From contig JANXQZ010000001.1 in the NCBI GenBank assembly GCA_025353235.1, forward strand, positions 1 to 12,299: a stretch of DNA of 12,299 bases, given 5' to 3'. A model generated the notes under the pieces. The model searched no databases and had not been told where the DNA came from. It saw only the letters and a program-made list of their open reading frames with translations. Numbering within the stretch: position 1 is the stretch's first letter; each line of letters starts with the position of its first letter. Source of the stretch: Bryobacterales bacterium. GTDB lineage: Bacteria; Acidobacteriota; Terriglobia; Bryobacterales; Bryobacteraceae. Of the stretch, positions 1 through 7,109 are shown piece after piece. The translations under genes and the position numbers were made by a program.

Positions 1-1671
1 CCTTTGCGGCTGCAGATCCTGGGGCGAGAGATAGCCGATATCGGAGCGCATCGTGGAGCGGGTGTAGGAGCCTTGAAAATCCCACATCTTCCCCGCCTTA
101 GGCGACCAAAGAAGGGCAAGCGACTCCTGATGCGCGAGGTAATCGTAGTTGACACCGGGCTGAGGGTTTTGATTGTTCAGCAACGTGAAATCGGCCGACA
201 AGCTGAGCGAGGTTGTCGCTTGATAGCGCGCCTGCGCCCGAACCTTCTGGTAGTTGTAAAGGCTGGTGCGGAAATAGGCTCCGCCGCTGGATGCGCCTTC
301 CACCTCGCCCGTGATCGAGATTCCGTGACTGGGGCGGAAGGTGACTGCGCCGAGGCCGACATTGCGCCGCAGTGTGCCGTGGTCGGAGCTGGCCAAGCCT
401 GCTGCAGGAAGCGTCGCCTGGCTCGCGTCGCCCCACACTTGGCGATAGCCTCCACGCAGCGTAAGCTTCGAGGTCGCGTCGAAGAAAAAGTCGATCTCCT
501 GCTGGCTGTAGTTGGTGGCGAGTGCGGAACTAAGCAGCGCAGTTATTTGCTGCGAAGCTCCCACGCTGGAAAGAAGCTGATTTGAAGATGCCGAGCCAGC
601 ATTGTGCAGACGATCCGTGAGCCACGATTCGACGATTCGCACGCGGTTGAGAGGCCGGATCTCCGCACCGAAGCTCGCCGTGGTATGCGGCAGCTTCGCG
701 GCGGACGAGAGCAGAAATTGCTCGCTACTATAGAACAACAGTTGGTTCCGAAGAAGAAGATTTCCCGTGTCGGCCTGTTGATAATGCACATTGCTATCGG
801 GCTGACTGTACAAGAATTGTGCGTATAGATCGAGCCACGAAGCGGCGCTGGCCGTGAACAGACCTTTACTATATACGCTGCTCCCGCGAATCCCGTAGCT
901 GGCGAGAAGGCTGGTGAGATCAAGCCTTTGGCCCAATACCGGCGCGAGCACGTTGCCGTAGTTGGTAGAGCCTGAGTTTTGATACGCGCTCTGATCGTCT
1001 TTGAACGTCGTGCCGCCCTCCTCCAGCGTGGCATGAAAGCGGCGCAGCTCGAAACGAACGCCGCCTCGATAGAGACTCGTCTGGTCGTGCAGCCGGTTCG
1101 GCACGGGATACTCGTTGCCATCGGAGACAAACGCGGTGGCGCCTGTGCCCGAGCCTGAATCGCGGTCGTATGCGAGATACGGGATGAACCAATTTCCGGG
1201 CAGCAGGTCAAGCGTAAAGTTGGCGAACCTGCGGCGGGTATCGAAAGACTGTTCATTCAGCACAATGCCGCGTGCCAGCAGCGGATCAGCGTACGAAGGC
1301 AGGAAGTTGAAGTAGGCGATATTGCGATAATCGGCGCTGAAATCGTACAGCTTCGATTTGTTGGCATCGAGATGGAAGGTGGAATAAGGATCGTCGCCCC
1401 AACTGGACGCGCGCACGCGCAGTTGATCGAAAGCTCGATGTTTCGGATCGGCAAGCGTGAAATCGGCCCCGAGCAGCTTTGGTCCCGAGCCGAGGTTTAC
1501 AATGCTGCGGTAAGTGTTGAAGCTGCCCGCTACATCGGTTCGCCAGCGATAGCCGAGATCGACGGAGCCGGTGAGCCACGATTCTGCAGCAGGTACGGGC
1601 GATTCCGCCGGTTTTGAATCCTGCTGCGCCGCCATAGGCAGAAGCAGCGCGAATACAAGGAGGGGTCTCAT
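1..1671 (-). CDS. MtrB/PioB-like outer-membrane beta-barrel, partner of decaheme cytochromes (C-terminus off window)
   Basis: The frame is open from the ATG at 1671 to the left edge (557 codons), so the gene is partial at its 3' end. It begins with a short signal peptide (MRPLLVFALLLPMAAQ) and continues as alternating polar/hydrophobic strands rich in Tyr, Trp, Ser, Asn and short turns, for example GSVDLGYRWRTD near residue 38, as in outer-membrane barrels. I found no cysteine in the visible part, so the N-terminal CXXC of Shewanella MtrB is absent. Its ATG overlaps the TGA of the upstream decaheme gene (ATGA), which implies translational coupling. Role inferred from family and context: a porin sheath around the periplasmic decaheme protein, letting electrons cross the outer membrane. 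MtrB proteins are about 700 residues, so roughly 150 may lie outside. A generic porin remains possible, but the operon argues against it. Confidence 0.78.
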   Translation of the reverse strand, partial: MRPLLVFALLLPMAAQQDSKPAESPVPAAESWLTGSVDLGYRWRTDVAGSFNTYRSIVNLGSGPKLLGADFTLADPKHRAFDQLRVRASSWGDDPYSTFHLDANKSKLYDFSADYRNIAYFNFLPSYADPLLARGIVLNEQSFDTRRRFANFTLDLLPGNWFIPYLAYDRDSGSGTGATAFVSDGNEYPVPNRLHDQTSLYRGGVRFELRRFHATLEEGGTTFKDDQSAYQNSGSTNYGNVLAPVLGQRLDLTSLLASYGIRGSSVYSKGLFTASAASWLDLYAQFLYSQPDSNVHYQQADTGNLLLRNQLLFYSSEQFLLSSAAKLPHTTASFGAEIRPLNRVRIVESWLTDRLHNAGSASSNQLLSSVGASQQITALLSSALATNYSQQEIDFFFDATSKLTLRGGYRQVWGDASQATLPAAGLASSDHGTLRRNVGLGAVTFRPSHGISITGEVEGASSGGAYFRTSLYNYQKVRAQARYQATTSLSLSADFTLLNNQNPQPGVNYDYLAHQESLALLWSPKAGKMWDFQGSYTRSTMRSDIGYLSPQDLQPQR

Positions 1672-2567
1672 CGCAGCAGATTCCTGTCCACGTGGCTTCC
1701 ATGGATCTTCTGGTGGCAGACCGTGCAGTTCTGGAACCGCGGCGAGCGAAGATCATGAAACGCGGGCGGCACAACACCTAAGACTCCACTAGTTTTCACC
1801 GTCGGCAGATTCGCGTGACATTCGAGACAGACCAGCCGCACTTCCTGCCGCGCGAGCATGCGCGGATTGGCGGAACCATGGGCTTCATGACAGCTCCCGC
1901 AGCCTTCAAAGCGCATCGGCGCGTGCTCAAATGTAAACGGGCCACGCTTGTCTCCATGACAGCGCAGACAGCCGGGCTCATTGGCGGCGAAGATTTGCGT
2001 GCTCGCGGGCCGGATGCTGCCATGCGGGTTGTGGCAATCGACGCAACTCATCGCGCCCTCTGGAAGCTTATGGTGAAATGGCTTTTGGAATTGCGCCGAG
2101 GCGTTCAGATGACAGCTCGCGCATTGCTCGTTGATCGCCGACGCTTTGCGCGCTACTAAGCCGAGTGGCCCGTTGGCATGCACCTTATGACAGGTAGTGC
2201 AGGCGACCTGGTCCTTGGCGTGACTGCTTTGCAAGCGGCCTATGTGCGTCGGCTGGTTCAGGTGACAGGTGAGACAGCCTTTATCGGCTATTGCAGCAGT
2301 GAGCTTGGCGGGGTTGCGAATGTCATCCGCGGAGGCCGATTCGGTGTGCTTCTGACCTGGACCGTGACAAGATTCGCAGGCCCGCCCTTCCCAACCCCGC
2401 TTCTTATCCACGTCCACCGCATGATGTGGACTCTTCGCGAAGCTCTTAGAGATGTCTTCATGACAGGTTCCGCATGCTTCCGAACCAGCAAATGGGGATG
2501 GAGCGCTCTGCCCAGCCAAAACGCCCGCGATCAGCGATAAGAGCCAGACAGCTTCAATACTGCGCAT
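1668..2567 (-). CDS. DmsE/MtrA-family periplasmic decaheme c-type cytochrome
   Basis: The 299-residue protein has a signal peptide (MRSIEAVWLLSLIAGVLA) and exactly ten CXXCH heme-binding motifs, at about residues 32, 64, 98, 123, 149, 175, 200, 223, 247 and 281. Extra histidines between them (HH at 48-49, HH at 165-166, NPHG, EAHG) can serve as distal ligands. Length, ten evenly spread hemes and lack of other domains match the MtrA/DmsE/PioA family, whose members form a heme wire from periplasm into an outer-membrane barrel. The ATG at 2567 lies inside the upstream OmcA/MtrC-like gene (14-nt overlap), and its stop overlaps the start of the barrel gene. The order surface cytochrome - decaheme - barrel supports an MtrA role. 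NrfB-like or other multiheme carriers are less likely because they have fewer hemes. Direction of electron flow cannot be read from sequence. Confidence 0.92.
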   Translation of the reverse strand: MRSIEAVWLLSLIAGVLAGQSAPSPFAGSEACGTCHEDISKSFAKSPHHAVDVDKKRGWEGRACESCHGPGQKHTESASADDIRNPAKLTAAIADKGCLTCHLNQPTHIGRLQSSHAKDQVACTTCHKVHANGPLGLVARKASAINEQCASCHLNASAQFQKPFHHKLPEGAMSCVDCHNPHGSIRPASTQIFAANEPGCLRCHGDKRGPFTFEHAPMRFEGCGSCHEAHGSANPRMLARQEVRLVCLECHANLPTVKTSGVLGVVPPAFHDLRSPRFQNCTVCHQKIHGSHVDRNLLR

Positions 2568-4668
2568 GCACCTGCCCGACCGAGAAGGCCGCGGCTGAGC
2601 TGTGACACACCGTGCAGCTTTCCCCCAGCGTTGTCGTGTTCGCCAGCGCGTGGGAGGCGGTCGTGATTTTCACGTGGCAGCCAGTGCAAGCCGAAGCCAC
2701 TGGCTGGATTGGATTGATCGGGCCTTGGGGATCGATCACGGTGTTGAGGCCAGTCGGGAGGTTCTGCTCGCTGCCATTCAGGTGGCACATGGAGCAGTTG
2801 CGAGTGTCGCCGGCCGCGCCGGTTGGGCTCATTGCGGGGTAGCGGACATCGCTGAAATCGTTGTGGCTGCCGCCGAAACCCACGACGACGTAAGGACGGT
2901 TATCGGCAAGCAAGTTTTCGCCGGTGTGAATCCGGTGAATCATCAGATTAAAATTGACGCCCTGCGGGGGAGCAGCCTTATCGGCTGCCACCACCGCTGC
3001 AGGACGACGAGCTGCATCTGTATTGGAAGGGTTGTGGCACAGCACGCAATACTCGGTCTGATTTCGCAAGGTCCCGTGCACCGATAGCGCTACATGACAC
3101 TGATTGCAATTGGAGGTGGCCACAACGGCCCGCCTCGGCATAACCTGCGATCCGTCCACTGAGAAGCTCACAACTTGGTTCTTCGCCCCGTAGGTTACGC
3201 TCTGTTCCTTGGTGGTCCCAGGCAGTAAAGTCTCGGTTCGCCGAGCCTCCACGCCGACGGAGTATGTCCCGGTGGCCTGAGCTGGAACGGCGTGCTTGAA
3301 GGTATAGACGCAGCTTCCGTCACTGCCGCAAGTGGCACTTGTCGCGCTCTCCGTGACGTAGCCGGGGGTGGTCACATCGGCGCCGAAGCTTGTGTATCCG
3401 TAGTCCGAGGCTGGACCGGCCATGGTAAACGAGAGCGCGCCCAGAGCCGAAGGAAGCACTGGCTTACCAGACGTGTCGTTTATGGTAAAGTTCACAGTCG
3501 GCTGAGTGCCGGCCTTGCCGTTCTGAACACTCGTGATCGCGACCGCCAGGCCTGCAAGCATTGCAGATTCTGTCGGGATAACGTGGGCGCCCTTAATGGA
3601 TGCGTCAAAATCGATCTCACCTTGGGGAATATGGCAGGTTGAGCACAGGTTATCGTCAAACTGTGGACCACCCGGGTGGTTCACGCCAGTGGCAAAATTC
3701 ACGTCGTCATGGCAAGAGCCGCACGCTGCAATCGTGGGCTTCGTTAGATGGGCCGTGGCCTGCGCCGCATTGACGTTTTGCTGGTGGCATGTCTCGCAGC
3801 GCCTTGCGTCCGCCGGATAGACTACTGTCGACCAGTCGCTCACGCCCTGGTTGAAGCCAATAATTTGATACGGCTTCCCGGCCTTGACACTAGGCAGGCT
3901 AGATCCCATATGGATCTTGTGCACCATTACTTTGAGATCGATGGTGTTCCCGGTGTCCGGGTCAACGGATTGGGGATTGTGGCATAGAACGCACATTTCA
4001 ACACCGCGACGCGAACCGCCGTGAGCGGAAAGCTGATCGTGGCAGTTGTTACAGCCGCTGGTCTTAACCACATCGCGGGTTACCTGCACGGGCGCGCCGT
4101 TGGGAACGAAGTCAAAGGTGGTGGAAGCGTAGCTGGTTCCTAGGTTGAAGAGCGTCAAATTGCGAGAACCGTAAGCGCCGATTGTGTGCGTAGCCATCGG
4201 GTCGAAACCAGATGGCGCTTTCGTGGCAAACGTATACTTATAAATGCCGTCGCTTACCTGCGTGAACGTGCCCCCCGCATCTGCCGAGCCCTGAATTGCT
4301 GAAACGCCGGTGATCGGACTCTTTTGAATGCGGGTGGTGTACGCCACATATTGTTCCTGGCCCTTGGGGATCGTGGCAGCAACCATGCTGATGGCGACTG
4401 GGCCGGGCGTTGTTACTCCGGTTCTGTCGAGAGGAAGGCCCTCCGGGTCGGCGATCGCGATCGTTGCGGTGATTGTGCCATTGGAGGCAATCTGCGCGCT
4501 CGTAATCTTGAACACCAGACCGGGCCGAACAAAATCAACGGTGGTGGCATCCGCGTAAAAAGCTAACTCTCGCGGGGAGTATTGATGCTTCCTGTTCGCA
4601 CCGGTCAAGCACAGCGCGATCACGGTCACCAAGGTTGCCGTTCGTACCAAAGCACTAAGCCGTTTCAT
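2554..4668 (-). CDS. OmcA/MtrC-family decaheme c-type cytochrome
   Basis: Counting from the ATG at 4668, the protein has 704 residues and the four-domain plan of OmcA/MtrC: a beta-rich domain (about 25-200), a pentaheme domain with CXXCH at 206, 226, 291, 316 and 342, a second beta domain (about 370-505) with a cysteine pair at 447/453, and a second pentaheme domain with CXXCH at 521, 541, 625, 661 and 685. The two pentaheme domains are visibly homologous: both have CVLCHNP, a VHKIH/IHRIH helix and a YPA element. Family role: terminal surface cytochrome exchanging electrons with minerals, electrodes or other extracellular partners. The N-terminus (MKRLSALVRTATLVTVIAL) is an export signal, but its cysteine (IALC) is a poor lipobox. 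In-frame TTG codons at 4704, 4692 and 4674 are alternative starts; no start has a good Shine-Dalgarno. First gene of the three-gene unit. Confidence 0.92.
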   Translation of the reverse strand: MKRLSALVRTATLVTVIALCLTGANRKHQYSPRELAFYADATTVDFVRPGLVFKITSAQIASNGTITATIAIADPEGLPLDRTGVTTPGPVAISMVAATIPKGQEQYVAYTTRIQKSPITGVSAIQGSADAGGTFTQVSDGIYKYTFATKAPSGFDPMATHTIGAYGSRNLTLFNLGTSYASTTFDFVPNGAPVQVTRDVVKTSGCNNCHDQLSAHGGSRRGVEMCVLCHNPQSVDPDTGNTIDLKVMVHKIHMGSSLPSVKAGKPYQIIGFNQGVSDWSTVVYPADARRCETCHQQNVNAAQATAHLTKPTIAACGSCHDDVNFATGVNHPGGPQFDDNLCSTCHIPQGEIDFDASIKGAHVIPTESAMLAGLAVAITSVQNGKAGTQPTVNFTINDTSGKPVLPSALGALSFTMAGPASDYGYTSFGADVTTPGYVTESATSATCGSDGSCVYTFKHAVPAQATGTYSVGVEARRTETLLPGTTKEQSVTYGAKNQVVSFSVDGSQVMPRRAVVATSNCNQCHVALSVHGTLRNQTEYCVLCHNPSNTDAARRPAAVVAADKAAPPQGVNFNLMIHRIHTGENLLADNRPYVVVGFGGSHNDFSDVRYPAMSPTGAAGDTRNCSMCHLNGSEQNLPTGLNTVIDPQGPINPIQPVASACTGCHVKITTASHALANTTTLGESCTVCHSSAAAFSVGQVHAQY

Positions 4669-4740
4669 ACCCAAGGGAGGGAAGCACTTCAAAGTCCTGC
4701 TCAAGCTGGGGTCTTTTCAATGACTTACGAAGACTAGTGG

Positions 4741-4770
4741 GTTATTTCACGCTAAGCCTGCGCCAGTCAA
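4741..4770 (-). promoter_or_regulatory. Candidate sigma70-type promoter of the cytochrome operon
   Basis: On the minus strand TTGACT (4770-4765, 5/6 to TTGACA) is followed after 18 nt by AATAAC (4746-4741, 4/6 to TATAAT). Transcription would begin near 4734, leaving a leader of about 65 nt before the ATG at 4668. The -35 overlaps the left half of the dyad at 4769-4796. The -10 is weak and this is pattern matching only. Confidence 0.35.
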
Positions 4771-4796
4771 CCCAAGGTCTGGGGCACAGTTGGGTT
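4769..4796. promoter_or_regulatory. Inverted repeat in divergent intergenic region, candidate operator
   Basis: AACCCAA (4769-4775) and TTGGGTT (4790-4796) are perfect inverted copies separated by 14 nt, so their centres lie two helical turns apart. The left arm overlaps the candidate -35 of the cytochrome operon; the right arm lies about 35 nt before the SurA-like start codon. This spacing suits a dimeric regulator acting on one or both genes. It could equally be chance in a 163-bp gap. The rest of the gap (4669-4831) shows no convincing plus-strand promoter; a GATAAT at 4819-4824 lacks a well-placed -35. Confidence 0.35.
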
Positions 4797-4831
4797 CGTT
4801 TTGAAATTCACAATCGTAGATAATAAGGTAT

Positions 4832-5968
4832 ATGAAGTTATTGGGTTGCCTGTTGCTGGCCAAAATTGCGTCCTGGTCCGCCGATCCCACGCTGATCGAA
4901 GAGATCGTCGCCAAGGTAAACGGAGACATCATCACCAGGGGCGATCTCGAGAAGAGCCGTCAGGAGTTGCTTGCGGCTCTCCAGCAGCGAGGCGCCACTG
5001 GACCAGCTCTTCAGAAAGCGTACGCGGACGCAAGCAAAGACGTGCTCCGCGACAAGATCGACCAGTTGCTGCTGGTGCAGAAAGGCAAAGATCTCAGCAT
5101 CAACGTCGATCCTGAGGTGAGCAAATACATGGCGAACCTGCAGTCTGAGGCGAAGATCGCGGACCCCGAGAAATTCCAGGAGTTCGTCCATCAGCAAACC
5201 GGCGTACCCTTCGAGGATTGGAAGCTGGAGATGAAGAACTCTATGCTGACGCAGCGCGTGATTCGCCAGGAAGTTGGCGGGAAGATGAACATCAAGCGCG
5301 ACGAGGTCCAGAAATATTACAACGAGCACAAGACCGAATTTGTGCGGGAGGAGCGCGTGTTCCTGCGCGATATTCTCGTTTCCACGGAAGGCAAGGATGC
5401 AGCGGGCGTAGCAGCGGCGGAGAAGAAAGCGAAGGATCTGGTGGCTCGCGCGCGCAAAGGCGAGCGCTTCCCGGAACTCGCCCGCGACAACTCCGATGCC
5501 CTCACGGCCAAGACCTTCGGAGAACTTGGTGGATTCAAAAAGGGCGACTTGAACGCCATCATCGAAGGCTTGGTTTGGACTCAGCCGAAAGGCTACATCA
5601 CGGATCCGGTGCGCGTCGACAATGGATACGAGATCTACAAGGTGGAAGAGCATCAGAAGCAGGGACAGGCGGACCTGGCCGACGTTGAAAACGAAATCAT
5701 GGAAAAGCTGTACACTCCGCGTATGCAGCCTGCGATGCGCGAGTTCCTGACGAAGCTGCGCACCAGCGCTTTCCTCGAAATCAAGCCCGACTACATCGAT
5801 AGCGGAGCGGCACCCGGCAAGAGCACCGCATGGGCGGATCCCGCTACCCTCAAGCCCGAGACCGTGACAAAGGCCGAAGTTGCGGACAAGCAGCACCGGA
5901 AGAAATTGCTGTGGGCGGTGCCGATCCCGGGCACCACGGCGAAGGACAAGAGTTCATCGTCGAAGTAG
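4832..5968 (+). CDS. SurA-like periplasmic chaperone with one parvulin-type peptidyl-prolyl isomerase domain
   Basis: The 378-residue protein has a short export signal (about 17 residues), then IVAKVNGDIITRGDLEKS at 25-42, the opening of the SurA N-terminal chaperone domain, which extends to about 155. A PpiC/parvulin-like rotamase domain follows at about 170-275, with the usual elements LRDILVST, FPELARDNSD, GELGGFKKGDL and DNGYEIYKVEE. The tail (330-378) is Lys/Ser-rich and probably disordered. E. coli SurA has two parvulin domains in 428 residues; this protein has one. Family role: it escorts unfolded outer-membrane proteins through the periplasm and isomerises prolyl bonds. It is transcribed away from the cytochrome/barrel operon, and a barrel is the class of client SurA handles. 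The ATG at 4832 has only a weak, close AAGG. The exoribonuclease gene follows after 3 bp. Confidence 0.85.
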   Translation: MKLLGCLLLAKIASWSADPTLIEEIVAKVNGDIITRGDLEKSRQELLAALQQRGATGPALQKAYADASKDVLRDKIDQLLLVQKGKDLSINVDPEVSKYMANLQSEAKIADPEKFQEFVHQQTGVPFEDWKLEMKNSMLTQRVIRQEVGGKMNIKRDEVQKYYNEHKTEFVREERVFLRDILVSTEGKDAAGVAAAEKKAKDLVARARKGERFPELARDNSDALTAKTFGELGGFKKGDLNAIIEGLVWTQPKGYITDPVRVDNGYEIYKVEEHQKQGQADLADVENEIMEKLYTPRMQPAMREFLTKLRTSAFLEIKPDYIDSGAAPGKSTAWADPATLKPETVTKAEVADKQHRKKLLWAVPIPGTTAKDKSSSSK

Positions 5969-5971
5969 CGC

Positions 5972-7075
5972 ATGAAGTCGCCTTACGTTTCCGATCTTCG
6001 GCCGAATCAGCTCATCACGGCGACGCTTCTGGTTCAACTGAAGGACATCCGGCAGAAGAAGAGCGGCGAACCTTATCTCTCCCTTTTGCTCGGAGACCGC
6101 ACGGGCGAACTGGACGCCAAGATGTGGGACAACGTCGCCGAGGTGCTCGACACGTTTGAGCGCGACGATTTTGTCCGCGTCAAGGGACTCCTGCAAATCC
6201 ATCAGAACCGTCAGCAGTTGACGGTGCATAAGCTGGCGAAGGTCCACGAGGGCGAAGTGGAGTTCGCCGATTATTTTCCTTCCTCGGAACGCAGCGCGGG
6301 GGAGATGTTCGCGGAGCTGAAGCTGATTGTGGCTGGTATAGCCAATCCTTTCTTGCGGCAGTTGCTGGACTCCTTCATGACAGATGAGCCCGTGATGCGG
6401 CTGTACAAGATCGCCCCAGCGGCGAAGACCGTCCATCATGCATTTCTTGGCGGACTGATCGAGCATGTGCTGTCAATGTGCGCGCTGGCCAAGATGACCG
6501 CTGCGCATTACAAGCACGTCGACTTGGATTTGGTCCTGACGGGAGCGATCCTGCACGACGTGGGGAAAATCGCCGAACTCACCTACGAGCGCAGCTTCGG
6601 GTACAGTGCGGAGGGTCAGATGCTGGGACATATCGTGATCGGGTTGCGCATGCTGAATGACAAGCTGGCGCGGATTCCAGAGTTTCCGCCCCGCCTGCGA
6701 ATCCTGGTGGAGCATTTGATCGTGAGCCATCACGGCGAGGTGGAGTACGGGTCGCCCAAGATTCCGTTGTTTCCCGAGGCGCTGCTGCTGCATCATCTGG
6801 ATAATCTGGATTCCAAGATGGAGTGCATGCGGGCAATGGTGGCGAAGGATCGCAATGTGGAAGGGTGCTGGACGGCATACAATTCCGCGCTGGACCGGGC
6901 TGTACTGAAAAAGACGAAATTCTTGGATGGCGAGGCGGCAGCTGCAGTCGTGCAACCGCCGCCTGTGCAAGCAGTACAGGCGATTTCCCTGCCCCCTGCT
7001 CCGGTGTCTCAGCCGCCGCGCGAGCGCCCCGTTTCAGTTTTTGCCGAAAAGCTGAAAGACGCTTGGCGGCGTTAG
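5972..7075 (+). CDS. YhaM-like 3'-5' exoribonuclease (OB-fold plus HD domain)
   Basis: This 367-residue cytosolic protein has an N-terminal OB-fold nucleic-acid-binding domain (about 12-95, including LSLLLGDRTGELDAKMWD) and an HD phosphohydrolase domain (about 150-310). Likely metal ligands are the histidines around 155-165 (HHAFLGGLIEHV), H195-D196 in GAILHDVGK, H220, HH253-254 and an Asp in HHLDNLDSK near 277-280. This arrangement is that of YhaM/CBF1, a metal-dependent 3'-5' exoribonuclease. A Pro/Gln/Val-rich linker (about 328-352) and a basic end (EKLKDAWRR) extend the C-terminus. It starts 3 bp after the SurA-like stop, so the two are probably co-transcribed, although no functional link is obvious. 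A different HD-domain nuclease cannot be excluded, but OB + HD is fairly specific. Confidence 0.85.
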   Translation: MKSPYVSDLRPNQLITATLLVQLKDIRQKKSGEPYLSLLLGDRTGELDAKMWDNVAEVLDTFERDDFVRVKGLLQIHQNRQQLTVHKLAKVHEGEVEFADYFPSSERSAGEMFAELKLIVAGIANPFLRQLLDSFMTDEPVMRLYKIAPAAKTVHHAFLGGLIEHVLSMCALAKMTAAHYKHVDLDLVLTGAILHDVGKIAELTYERSFGYSAEGQMLGHIVIGLRMLNDKLARIPEFPPRLRILVEHLIVSHHGEVEYGSPKIPLFPEALLLHHLDNLDSKMECMRAMVAKDRNVEGCWTAYNSALDRAVLKKTKFLDGEAAAAVVQPPPVQAVQAISLPPAPVSQPPRERPVSVFAEKLKDAWRR

Positions 7076-7081
7076 CGAACA

Positions 7082-7109
7082 TACCTATCCAGTTCTTTAC
7101 TGATAGGTA
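7082..7109. terminator. Hairpin between convergent genes, possible bidirectional terminator
   Basis: TACCTATC (7082-7089) pairs with GATAGGTA (7102-7109). After a single bulged C, AGT (7091-7093) pairs with ACT (7099-7101), closing a TCTTT loop. It lies between the end of the YhaM-like gene (7075) and the end of the convergent secreted-protein gene, whose TAA (7099-7097) sits in the loop and inner stem. There is no clear T-run on either side, so intrinsic termination is uncertain; protection of 3' ends is another possibility. Confidence 0.45.

Noticed and set aside
543..1256. 237-codon minus-strand frame and several shorter frames inside the barrel gene
   Set aside because: They are out of frame with the continuous barrel frame 1671 to 1, and their products are Arg/Ser/Cys-rich without recognisable features.
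617..1584. Exact 14-bp repeat GTGAGCCACGATTC at 617-630 and 1571-1584
   Set aside because: Both copies encode the same ESWLT peptide in the barrel gene. It may be a repeated strand motif, but the flanks do not match, so no duplication or mobile element is supported.
4801..4830. TTGAAA and GATAAT as a promoter for the SurA-like gene
   Set aside because: The spacer is only 12 nt and the -10 would place transcription start at the initiation codon.
4838..5896. Long antisense open frame (352 codons, minus strand) opposite the SurA-like gene
   Set aside because: It mirrors a high-GC gene with strong codon bias; its product is a Leu/Val/His-rich shuffle with no domain, while the plus strand encodes a clear SurA-like protein.
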